NCBI RefSeq assembly: GCF_012275375.1
Contig: NZ_JAAZQJ010000007.1
Location: forward strand, 1 to 64,000
Reading direction: 5' to 3'
From: Dyella sp. SG609
GTDB taxonomy: Bacteria; Pseudomonadota; Gammaproteobacteria; Xanthomonadales; Rhodanobacteraceae
DNA: 64,000 nucleotides
Both the position numbers and the translations under genes were made by a program. The notes under the pieces were generated by a model. That model did no database searches, was not told the DNA's origin, and worked only from the letters and a program-made list of their open reading frames with translations. Shown here piece by piece: positions 50,183 to 57,504 of the stretch; the stretch's first letter is position 1; each line of letters opens with the position of its first letter.

Positions 50183-50710
50183 TCAGCCCGCCGGCACCGT
50201 GAAGCTGGGTTCGGTCGGTTCCTGCACGCTGACGTCGCGGTCCCAGCCTTCGTTTTCCAGCTTCAGATGCTGGATGGCCACGGCATTGGCATTGGCGTCC
50301 AGGTCCGGCAGCGCCTGGTATTCCGACACCCAGCAGCGATACAGGTGATAGGACAGCACCAGCTGGCCGGCCTCGTTGTAGACCTCCAGGATCAGGTCCT
50401 TGCGGAAGTCCTTGAGCGACACTTCGGCGCCCAGGCCGGCGCCGAAGTGCCAGACCTTGTTCGCCCACTTCTCGAATTCGAGATCGTGGGTGACGCCGCG
50501 TTCGATGGTGATCGCCTCGTATTCGGTACGCCCCGGCGACTTGCGGCTGCTGCTGGGGTCGCCGCCTTCGCGGTGCTTCACCACTTCGGTGGTGCGCTTC
50601 AGGCCCGAGACCTTGCTGATGCCGGCCACGTAGCGGCCGTCCCACTTCAGCCTGAACTTGAAGTTCTTGTACGGATCGAAGCGCTGGGCATTGACGCTGA
50701 ACTGAGCCAT
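50183..50710 (-). CDS. Inner tube protein (gp19-like, Afp1/Afp5 class)
   Basis: A 175-residue tube subunit: RFDPYKNFKFRLKWDGRYVAGISKVSGLKRTTEVVKHREGGDPSSSRKSPG, then ITIERGVTHDLEFEKWANKVW, RKDLILEVYNEAGQLVLSYHLYRCWVSEYQALPDLDANANAVAIQHLKLENEGW. This is the standard gp19/Hcp-like fold of eCIS tubes. It is the only tube gene in the cluster, so one protein probably builds the whole tube. GAGGACA precedes the start, and the sheath gene ends 10 nt upstream. Confidence 0.95.
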   Translation of the reverse strand: MAQFSVNAQRFDPYKNFKFRLKWDGRYVAGISKVSGLKRTTEVVKHREGGDPSSSRKSPGRTEYEAITIERGVTHDLEFEKWANKVWHFGAGLGAEVSLKDFRKDLILEVYNEAGQLVLSYHLYRCWVSEYQALPDLDANANAVAIQHLKLENEGWDRDVSVQEPTEPSFTVPAG

Positions 50711-50720
50711 GGTGTTGTCC

Positions 50721-52355
50721 TCAGGTCTGGATCTGGCCGGCCATCTGCTGCAGCTGGATGACCACGAACTCGGCGGGCTTGAGCGGCGCGAAGCCGACCA
50801 CGATGTTGACGATGCCCAGGTTGATGTCGTTCTGCGTGGTGGTTTCGCCATCGCATTTGACGAAGTACGCGTCGGTCGGCGACTTGCCCTGGAACGCGCC
50901 CTGGCGGAACAGGTTCTGCATGAAGGCGCCGACGTTGAGGCGGATCTGCGCCCACAGCGGTTCGTCGTTGGGTTCGAACACCACCCACTGCGTGCCGCGG
51001 AACAGGCTTTCCTCGATGTACAGCGCCAGGCGCCGCACCGGGATGTACTTGTAGTCGTCGGCCAGCAGGTCGGCGCCGCGCAAGGTGCGCGACCCCCACA
51101 CCACCGCCCCCGCGTTCGGGAAGTTGCGCAGGCAGTTGACGCCCAGCGGATTGAGCATGCCGTTCTCGGCATCGGTCATCACCGTGGACAGGCCCTGCAC
51201 GCCGTTCAAGGATGCATCCAGCCCCGCCGGCGCCTTCCACACGCCGCGCTGCGTGTCGGTGCGCGCCATGATGCCGGCCACGATGCCGCAGGGCACGAAG
51301 GTGTCGAGCTGGCCCTGCCGCGCCGGGTCGGACTGGATCACCCGCGGGAAGAACAGCGCCGCGTTGCGCGCGGCGGTGCCGGTCAGGCCCAGGCCGGAAA
51401 CGGTGCCGGCATTGATCGAGCTGGGCGTGGTCCATGCGCCGGGCGCATCCACGATCAGCAGCGCGCGGCGGTCGACGCACAAGGCCATCGCCGCCTGGTA
51501 CACGCCATTGCTGGTATCGCCGCCGCGCACGTCGGCGGGGATGCACAGCAGGTTGAACAGATCCACCTTCTTCAGCGCATAGATGCCGGTCTTGGCGTCC
51601 TGGTTGCCGAGGTAATCGGCATCGGCGGAGAGCTTCTCGCTGTCCTGCGCCACGGTGGTCACGGCTACCGAGGTGGCGGCGGCGGGCGTGCTGCCGTTGT
51701 CGTCCCAGATGGTCTTGCCGGCGTCGGTGGTGTCCGACATCGCCGACGGCGGCTTCGCGCCCAGGGTGGCGCCGGCCTGCAGGCGGATCAGCGCGGAGCT
51801 GGCCTTCAGCACGCGGTCGACGCGGCGCGGGCTCTCCACCACGGTGACGTTGAGGAAGCTTTCCTGCGCGCCGCTGGCCGTGTCGCGCACGGTGAGGTTG
51901 AACAGGTCGGCCGGGGTGAGGCCGTACAAGGCGGCCACGTCGGCCGACACGTGATTGTCCACCCGCACGCGCAGCTTGTTGGCCCAGGCGCCCGGCGAGG
52001 CGGCTTCCAGCAGCAGCGCGACGGCGGGCGGGGTCAGGCCGGGCGCGGTGATCTGCGCCTTGGCGCCGGCCGCGCCGGCCTTGTACAGGCGCACGATCAC
52101 CGCCTGCGCACCGCCGTTGAGGAAGAAGTCGCGCACCGCGTAGCCCATGGGATACGCCGGATCGAGCGCGCCGAAGATGCGCTCGTAGTCGCCGTAGCTG
52201 TTGATGGTGACCGGGCCGTCAGCGTCGGCATCGACCGGCCCTTTCGCGGCGCGGCCGACGAAGGCGGCGATCGAGGTGGCCACGCCGGTGATGGTGCGGA
52301 CACCGCTGGGAATCTCCTCGATATAGACGCCTGGATAACTCAGGGTGGCAGGCAT
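50721..52355 (-). CDS. Contractile sheath protein (Afp2-4 class)
   Basis: A 544-residue tail sheath subunit: PGVYIEEIPSGVRTITGVATSIAAFVGRAAKGP at the N-terminus, a central variable domain, and the conserved C-terminal contractile core (NCLRNFPNAGAVVWGSRTLRG, DDYKYIPVRRLALYIEESLFRGTQWVVFEPND, LWAQIRLNVGAFMQNLFRQGAFQG, DAYFVKCDGETTTQNDINLGIVNIVVGFAPLKPAEFVVIQLQQ). Only one sheath gene is present, unlike the three of Afp. The start at 52355 has GAGGAAA upstream. Confidence 0.96.
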   Translation of the reverse strand: MPATLSYPGVYIEEIPSGVRTITGVATSIAAFVGRAAKGPVDADADGPVTINSYGDYERIFGALDPAYPMGYAVRDFFLNGGAQAVIVRLYKAGAAGAKAQITAPGLTPPAVALLLEAASPGAWANKLRVRVDNHVSADVAALYGLTPADLFNLTVRDTASGAQESFLNVTVVESPRRVDRVLKASSALIRLQAGATLGAKPPSAMSDTTDAGKTIWDDNGSTPAAATSVAVTTVAQDSEKLSADADYLGNQDAKTGIYALKKVDLFNLLCIPADVRGGDTSNGVYQAAMALCVDRRALLIVDAPGAWTTPSSINAGTVSGLGLTGTAARNAALFFPRVIQSDPARQGQLDTFVPCGIVAGIMARTDTQRGVWKAPAGLDASLNGVQGLSTVMTDAENGMLNPLGVNCLRNFPNAGAVVWGSRTLRGADLLADDYKYIPVRRLALYIEESLFRGTQWVVFEPNDEPLWAQIRLNVGAFMQNLFRQGAFQGKSPTDAYFVKCDGETTTQNDINLGIVNIVVGFAPLKPAEFVVIQLQQMAGQIQT

Positions 52356-52389
52356 GGCTGTTTCCTCAAGGGTTGGCGGGATGCGTCGG

Positions 52390-52656
52390 TCAATGCAGCG
52401 GCGCCGGGTCCGCGCGGTTCAGCGCGTACAGCACGGCGCCGCCGGGAAGGCGGTCGCGCCGCAGCTGGCCGCGCTCGACCAGGTGGCTCAGCGCTTGCTC
52501 GATGCGTCGGCGTTCGGTGACGTAGCGCTGCTGCGGCAGCCACCAGCTCACGATGCCGTCGAGCGTGTCGGCGGCATCGGGATGCTGCGTGAGATAAGCC
52601 AGCACCGCGCCTTCCACTTCGCGCCAGCCGTTCTCCGGGTTCTGCCGAGGATTCAT
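52390..52656 (-). CDS. Small winged-helix-like protein, first gene of the eCIS operon
   Basis: An 88-residue protein with a predicted helix-turn-helix/winged arrangement: VEGAVLAYLTQHPDAADTLDGIVSWWL, ERRRIEQALSHLVERGQLRRDRLPGGAVLYAL, the last part being a typical wing hairpin. It is the first gene after the sigma-54 promoter; GGAGG lies 8 nt before its ATG, giving a predicted leader of only about 18 nt. It may be a structural adaptor or a small regulator; no direct evidence separates these. Confidence 0.72.
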   Translation of the reverse strand: MNPRQNPENGWREVEGAVLAYLTQHPDAADTLDGIVSWWLPQQRYVTERRRIEQALSHLVERGQLRRDRLPGGAVLYALNRADPAPLH

Positions 52657-52685
52657 GCGTCACCTCCACGTCGAGGAGGACTGAG

Positions 52686-52700
52686 GCAAGCGCCGTGCCA
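52686..52700 (-). promoter_or_regulatory. Sigma-54 (-24/-12) promoter of the eCIS operon
   Basis: Read on the minus strand, the site is TGGCAC-GGCGC-TTGC, an exact match to the sigma-54 core TGGCAC-N5-TTGC, with GG and GC in the correct register. The predicted start of transcription is near 52674, 18 nt before the first eCIS gene. A gene for a sigma-54 activator ends 135 bp upstream. Confidence 0.85.
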
Positions 52701-52763
52701 GCGTTCGCCCTGCTCGAAAATGGCTTGAAACAAGGGATTTGCGCGTGGACCCGGATGCCAGCC

Positions 52764-52833
52764 GGGTGAGCTTTGCCCCGGTCCGCGGGCGCGGGTGGGT
52801 CAAAGCGCACCCGAGTTCCGCGGCATGCCGCGG
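52764..52833. promoter_or_regulatory. Inverted repeats between the activator gene and the sigma-54 promoter
   Basis: GGGTGAGCTTTG (52764-52775) mirrors CAAAGCGCACCC (52801-52812) with one mismatch, and CCGCGGCATGCCGCGG (52818-52833) is a perfect 16-bp palindrome. They lie about 90-160 bp upstream of the predicted start of the eCIS transcript, where enhancer sites for sigma-54 activators usually sit. They could instead act as a terminator for the activator gene, whose stop codon is at 52835. Confidence 0.5.
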
Positions 52834-52834
52834 G

Positions 52835-53821
52835 CTAGCGGAAGCCGCCGGTCTCGATGCCGTGCTTCTTCAGCAGCTTGCCGAGCTGCCTGCGCTCCGT
52901 GCCGGAAAGACGCGCCGCGGCGCTGATATTGCCGGCGGTGCGCTTCATCAGCCCGAGCAGATAACTGCGCTCGAACGCGCACATGGCGTTCTTCTTCGCG
53001 GACAGGTAATGCAGGTCGCCGTCTTCGAGGAAGATGTCCGCCGACTCCTCGGATGAAACATAGGCCGCGGGCGCGATCAGCCCGTCGAGAATGGAGGCGC
53101 CGATCATCGCGCCCTCGGTACCGAGATAAGCGCGCAGCACCACGTTCTCCAGCTCGCGCACATTGCCCGGCCAGCCGTGCGCGTCGAGCACGCGCAGGGC
53201 TTCGTCCGTCCAGCGCTTGGCCGGACGATCCAGCCGCTGCGCCAGCTGGGCGAGGAAATGCTGCGCCAGCATCGGAATGTCGCCGGCGCGCTCGCGCAGC
53301 GGCGGCAGGCATACATGCAGCGCATTGAGCCGGTATTGCAGATCGCGCCGGAACAGGCCGGCCGCGACACGCGCTTCGAGGCAGGCATTGGTGGCCGCCA
53401 CCACGCGCGCGCTCGACACGCGCGCCGCGCCGCCGCCGACGGGACGGTATTCGTTGTTTTCCAGAAAGCGCAGCAGAGTCACCTGCGCCTTGCTCGACAG
53501 CGAGTCCACTTCGTCCAGGAACAGGGTGCCGCCGCGCGCATGGTCGATCAGCCCGGGCTGCGCGCTCTTGGCGTCGGTATAGGCGCCGCGCTCGTGCCCG
53601 AACAATTCGTTCTCGATCAGATTGTCCGGCAGCGCGCCGCAGTTGACCGGCACGAACGGCCGCTCGCTGCGCGCGCTGGCGTAATGGATTTCCCGCGCGG
53701 CGAGCTCCTTCCCGGTACCCGTCTCGCCTTCGATCAGCACTTGCACATCGCAGCCGGCGTAGCGATGCAGCTGCGCACGCATCAGCTCGAACGCCTTGGA
53801 TTGCCCCAGCATGGCCGGCAT
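52835..53821 (-). CDS. Sigma-54-dependent transcriptional activator (AAA+ and Fis-type HTH)
   Basis: A 328-residue enhancer-binding protein with no N-terminal receiver or sensor domain. The AAA+ core shows Walker A GETGTGKE (32-39), the sigma-54 contact loop as GAYTDA (79-84, canonical GAFTGA), Walker B FLDEVD (101-106), the VVAATN sensor and FRRDLQYRLN with the arginine finger. A Fis-type HTH ends the protein (ERSYLLGLMKRTAGNISAAARLSGTERRQLGKLLKKHGI). It is a single-input, constitutive-type activator unless controlled by a partner or by its own expression. It lies immediately upstream of the sigma-54 promoter and on the same strand as the eCIS operon. Confidence 0.92.
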   Translation of the reverse strand: MPAMLGQSKAFELMRAQLHRYAGCDVQVLIEGETGTGKELAAREIHYASARSERPFVPVNCGALPDNLIENELFGHERGAYTDAKSAQPGLIDHARGGTLFLDEVDSLSSKAQVTLLRFLENNEYRPVGGGAARVSSARVVAATNACLEARVAAGLFRRDLQYRLNALHVCLPPLRERAGDIPMLAQHFLAQLAQRLDRPAKRWTDEALRVLDAHGWPGNVRELENVVLRAYLGTEGAMIGASILDGLIAPAAYVSSEESADIFLEDGDLHYLSAKKNAMCAFERSYLLGLMKRTAGNISAAARLSGTERRQLGKLLKKHGIETGGFR

Positions 53822-54113
53822 CGTCCCTTCTCCCTAGGATCCCATCGCCGTCGACACGTCGCGCCGCCCGATGAGTTTTACTCCCCGGAGATCAAGGGCT
53901 TGGGCGGCCACCTCGGCGAGTATGCATGGCAGCGCGCAGCGTTTCCCATCGGTAGAAAGTTATAGGAGTGTGCGCTGGTGTGCATTTACTCCCTGGCCTT
54001 GTTTGCTAGTGCTTTGTGGCGATGTAACGCGGTTCCGTGCACGCCGGGTCAAGACGGCAGTGCAGCGATATGGCGTTTGCGCGGCGGGAGCGATGCCGGC
54101 GCTTTCGCGCCGC

Positions 54114-54590
54114 TTACTTGGGCGCACCCTTGGGCGCCGGCACCAGCACGTCGTCGTCCTTGCTCCACGCCGGCGTGGTGATGGCGTAGAACTTCAGCAC
54201 TTCGCCCTTGCTGGCGCGGATGGAACGCACGACGGCGGGTGGGACCAGGATGTAGTCGCCGGGGCCTACCGCGTGTGCGACGCTGCCGGTCCACACTTCG
54301 CCATGTCCTTCGAGGATAAAGAACGATTCCTCGCCGGCCTTGTTGTGGCTCCATGCGCTGGCATGGCCCGGATCGAGTTCGAACAGCGCGACGCTGCCCA
54401 GCGTGGAGCGTGCGCCGGCCGGTGCGGCGCGCCCGGTGAGTTCCTTCAGCCGGACGCCTGCGGAGACCTTGATGAAAGGCAGCTCGGAGGGCGCGATGAC
54501 TTTCGCGCTGTCGTCTGCCTTGGCGGCGACGGGAGCAAGCGTAGCCAGGGAAGCGGAAAGTGCCAGCAGCAGTGCGGCCTTGGGCTGCAT
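54114..54590 (-). CDS. Exported cupin-domain protein
   Basis: A 158-residue protein with a signal peptide (MQPKAALLLALSASLATLAP, cleavage near AKA/DD). The mature part is a single cupin: GSVALFELDPGHASAWSHNKAGEESFFILEGHGEVW (metal-site motif 1 with His and Glu) and AVGPGDYILVPPAVVRSIRA (motif 2). Small secreted cupins may bind sugars or metals. It lies downstream of the GH2 gene on the same strand but is separated from it by a 15-bp hairpin, so co-transcription is doubtful. Confidence 0.8.
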   Translation of the reverse strand: MQPKAALLLALSASLATLAPVAAKADDSAKVIAPSELPFIKVSAGVRLKELTGRAAPAGARSTLGSVALFELDPGHASAWSHNKAGEESFFILEGHGEVWTGSVAHAVGPGDYILVPPAVVRSIRASKGEVLKFYAITTPAWSKDDDVLVPAPKGAPK

Positions 54591-54677
54591 AGGTGGGGAC
54601 CTTTGAGTTCTTGGCGGCGAAGAGTAGCGCACAAATCGCCTTGCGCACGTTGCATGAAGCCCAAGGCCGCCATCGGC

Positions 54678-54711
54678 GGCCGTCATCCCGGCGCAGGCCG
54701 GGATGACGGCC
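54678..54711. repeat. GTCATCCCGG-type hairpin repeat / terminator
   Basis: GGCCGTCATCCCGGC (54678-54692) pairs perfectly with GCCGGGATGACGGCC (54697-54711) around GCAG. It lies 12 nt after the GH2 stop. It is the common intergenic repeat type with GTCATCCCGG...CCGGGATGAC and may also act as a terminator. Confidence 0.75.
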
Positions 54712-54723
54712 AAGCCCCAGGCT

Positions 54724-56592
54724 TCAGGGACTGGCGCCCGCACGTATCGTTTCTTCGTTGATCGCGCGCACCATGGCCTCGTCCACCTTCTCGACCTTGC
54801 GGTCGTAGGTGTACAGCCCGTTGTGCTCGCCCTCGACGTCGGTGATCTGCGTATACACGCTGCCGGACATGCCCTTGGGCACGCCTTTGTCGCGCAGCAC
54901 CGCGGTGTTGGCGACGTAGCCGGCGTTCAGCGCAGCGCGATCCTTTACCGCGCCGTATGGATTGATGGCGGTATTGGGCCACACGTGGCCGGGCACGCCC
55001 AGGGTGAGGCCGCCGTGCTCGCCGTCGATGGCGGCGCGTTCCGCATCGGGGCTGGGCAGGCCGGGGCCTTGGTAGTCGTGCACGTCGTAGACGTCGCCCG
55101 CATGCGGGTCGCCCTTCATGTCGCAGCAGTTGGCGCCGCTGCGCGCGTCGACCAGGCGCGAGGGATCGAGCTGCTTGATCTGCGCGGACAGCTCGGCGGC
55201 GGCGGGGATGCTCCACTGGCCCCAGCCTTCGTTGAACGGAATCCAGCCGATGATGGAGGTGACGCCGCGCAGCTGTTCGACGATGGCGGAGACGTCGGCG
55301 CGGAAGCTGGCCTTGTCGGCTTCGCTGAGCTTGTCGTTGCGGTCGGTGGGCAGCGCCGGCATGTCCTGCCACACCATCAGGCCGATGCGGTCGGTCCAGT
55401 AATACCAGCGCGCCGGCTCGACCTTGATGTGCTTGCGGATGGTGTTGAAGCCGAGGTCCTTGGTCTTCTGGATATCGAACTTCAGCGCCGCGTCGGTAGG
55501 CGCGGTGTGGATGCCGTCGGGCCAATAGCCCTGGTCCAGCGTGGCCAGCAGGAAGGTCGGCTTGCCGTTCAGCACGATGCGGTTGCGGCCACCGACCTTT
55601 TCGACCGCGACGGTGCGCAGGCCGGCGTAGCTGGTGACTTCGTCATGCTGGTCGCCCAGGGTGAGCGTGGCCTTGAAGGTGTAGAGGAAGGGATCCTGCG
55701 GGCTCCACAGGTGCGGATGCGCGATGGCCAGCTTCAGCGGCTGGCCGGCCGCGCCGCTCGCCTCGCCCACGGCCTTGCCGTCCGCGTAGGCGGTGACGCG
55801 CAGCGTGGCGTCTTTCGCGTCGCCTTGCAGCTTCGCGCTGACGGTGAACGCATCGAGGCTGCGCGCGGGCGTGAATTCGAGCTGCGCCAGGCTGGTGGCA
55901 GGCACCGGCTCCAGCCATACCGATTGCCAGATGCCCGAGGCCGCGGTGTAGAAGATGCCTTCGGGCTTCAGCCGCTGCTTGCCGACCATGATATTGGCGG
56001 CATCCACCGGCGCATGCACGGCGACCACGATCTCCTGCGGCCCTTTCGCGCGCAGCGCCGAGGTGATGTCCGCGCCGAAGGACGTATAGCCGCCCGTATG
56101 CTTGGCCACCTGCGTGCCGTTGACGTAAACGGTCGCCTCGTGGCTCACCGCACCGAAGTTCAGCCGCACGTGCTGGCCGTTGGCCGTATAGGCGGCCGGA
56201 ATATCCACCGTGCGGCGATAGAACATGTAGTCGGCATGCTGCTGCACGCCCGAGAGCACCGACTCGACCGGATACGGCACCAGCACCTGCGCCTTCAGCG
56301 CCTGGCCGAACGGCGGCTTGCCCTGCCCGTCATCCGCCGCGTATTGCCACAGGCCGTTCAGGCTCATCCATTGCGGATGCTCCAGCGATGGGCGGGCGAG
56401 CTGCGGACGCGGGTATTCGGGCAGCGCGTTCTTCGGCGAAACCGCGGCCGTCCACGGCGTGGCCAGCGGCGCCGGCTTGCCGTTCCACACTTTCGCCGGC
56501 TGCTCCGCCGCCATCGCCGCGGAAGCGAGGTTCATGGCCGCGATCGTGCCGACCCAGGCGCCCGCGCGCCGTACCAGGAGGTTGTTCGTCAT
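54724..56592 (-). CDS. Exported GH2 beta-glycosidase (beta-galactosidase / beta-glucuronidase type)
   Basis: A 622-residue enzyme with an N-terminal signal (about residues 1-28, TIAAMNLASAAMA/AE). It has the three-domain GH2 layout: a sugar-binding jelly roll (SLNGLWQY, YRRTVDIPA, VYVNGTQVAKHTGGYTSFGADIT), an Ig-like domain, and a barrel with the acid/base in WIPFNEGWGQW and a candidate nucleophile Glu in DGEHGG. Most of the C-terminal GH2 domains are absent, as in the short exported GH2 group. The start at 56592 has GGGAAGGG upstream; MREG at 56607 does not. A FadR-type operator (TTGT-CGG-ACAA) lies 47 bp upstream, linking it to the glycoside regulon at the left of the window. Confidence 0.85.
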   Translation of the reverse strand: MTNNLLVRRAGAWVGTIAAMNLASAAMAAEQPAKVWNGKPAPLATPWTAAVSPKNALPEYPRPQLARPSLEHPQWMSLNGLWQYAADDGQGKPPFGQALKAQVLVPYPVESVLSGVQQHADYMFYRRTVDIPAAYTANGQHVRLNFGAVSHEATVYVNGTQVAKHTGGYTSFGADITSALRAKGPQEIVVAVHAPVDAANIMVGKQRLKPEGIFYTAASGIWQSVWLEPVPATSLAQLEFTPARSLDAFTVSAKLQGDAKDATLRVTAYADGKAVGEASGAAGQPLKLAIAHPHLWSPQDPFLYTFKATLTLGDQHDEVTSYAGLRTVAVEKVGGRNRIVLNGKPTFLLATLDQGYWPDGIHTAPTDAALKFDIQKTKDLGFNTIRKHIKVEPARWYYWTDRIGLMVWQDMPALPTDRNDKLSEADKASFRADVSAIVEQLRGVTSIIGWIPFNEGWGQWSIPAAAELSAQIKQLDPSRLVDARSGANCCDMKGDPHAGDVYDVHDYQGPGLPSPDAERAAIDGEHGGLTLGVPGHVWPNTAINPYGAVKDRAALNAGYVANTAVLRDKGVPKGMSGSVYTQITDVEGEHNGLYTYDRKVEKVDEAMVRAINEETIRAGASP

Positions 56593-56634
56593 CCGCCCTT
56601 CCCTCATCGGTTGCGTTGGAGAACGGGAGAATGA

Positions 56635-57504
56635 CTAATTGTCGGACAAATGTCCAAGCGCGCCGCCGCACGGTGTGAAACCGCCCGCCGTTTGATCGAG
56701 CGCCACCATATGGCTGAGCACACCGGCGAGGCTGCGCAGGTCTTGTGCGTTGTGCTTCAGCACGCGATAGAGATCGGTGGGATCGCCTGCGCGCAGGAAG
56801 CGCAGCCACGCGGCCGGCGCCTGCGATCCCGGCAGGTCGTCTTCGCGGACGACGCCGAGCAGCTGGCGCTCGGTGGTGGCGAGCTTGCAGTTCGGCCAGT
56901 GCGCGCGCCAGCGCCGGCGCACGGGATGCAGCAGGTCGATATGCCGCAGCCCTTGCAGCGGGCTGCTCATGCGTTCGAGGCGAAAGCGCGTATTCAACAA
57001 GGGAGCGTCGTAGCTCTTGCCGTTATAGGTGCCGAGCACCGTTGCCGGCGTGATCCATGCGCGTAGCTGCTCCAGCATCGCGGCCTCGCCGGCCAGCGCG
57101 GTGATGGTGAGCTGGCTCAGCACGAACCGCGCGCCGTGCCAGCGCGCCACGCCGATCATGAAGGCGCGGGTGCCGGTGCCGCCGGCCAGTCCGGTGGTTT
57201 CCGTGTCGAGGAACAGCATGTCCGCGGGGTCGATCCGCTCGGGGATCTTGGCGAACGAGGCATCGAACGGCAGCGGCACGGAAGGCCAGTCCGTCGTTGC
57301 TTCGGCGAGCCATAGCCCTGGTGCCAACTCACTGCCCAAACCAGTCGGCGTATTCGTGACAGACCGCTGCCGCGCCGGCGTGGAACGGCGAACCGCAAGC
57401 AGGCGCGACAGGTCGGCGGGCAATCGCGGGGCCGGAGCAGCGGCGCCGCCGGCCATACCCGCCTGCCCGCGCAGCCGCCGCAAACGTGCGGCGAGATCCG
57501 TCAC
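56635..57504 (-). CDS. mrfB: MrfB-like (YprB) RNase H-fold exonuclease
   Basis: A 289-residue nuclease with DEDD-family motifs: FLDTETTGL (Asp-x-Glu), the Asp in YNGKSYDAPLL and the late Asp in HNAQDLRSL. This is the YprB / RNase H-like family, partner of the MrfA helicase in mitomycin-type DNA damage repair. The GTG at 57504 overlaps the helicase stop by 4 bp (GTGA), so the two are translationally coupled. About 100 N-terminal residues precede the catalytic core. The gene symbol rests on homology by motif and on the pairing, not on function. Confidence 0.8.
   Translation of the reverse strand: MTDLAARLRRLRGQAGMAGGAAAPAPRLPADLSRLLAVRRSTPARQRSVTNTPTGLGSELAPGLWLAEATTDWPSVPLPFDASFAKIPERIDPADMLFLDTETTGLAGGTGTRAFMIGVARWHGARFVLSQLTITALAGEAAMLEQLRAWITPATVLGTYNGKSYDAPLLNTRFRLERMSSPLQGLRHIDLLHPVRRRWRAHWPNCKLATTERQLLGVVREDDLPGSQAPAAWLRFLRAGDPTDLYRVLKHNAQDLRSLAGVLSHMVALDQTAGGFTPCGGALGHLSDN
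56639..56649. promoter_or_regulatory. GntR/FadR-type operator (TTGT-CGG-ACAA)
   Basis: A perfect TTGT-N3-ACAA dyad, 47 bp before the GH2 start and overlapping the end of the exonuclease gene. The CGG centre matches the site at 18909 rather than the CAT-centred group. Confidence 0.6.

Noticed and set aside
26274-52656. Prophage
   Set aside because: There is sheath, tube and baseplate but no capsid, portal, terminase, integrase or lysis cassette, and an Afp15-type ATPase plus DUF4255 and DUF4157 are present, which mark an eCIS.
26274-52656. Type VI secretion system
   Set aside because: No TssB/C pair, TssJ/L/M membrane complex or ClpV is encoded; the single long sheath protein and LysM/gpI/J set fit eCIS instead.
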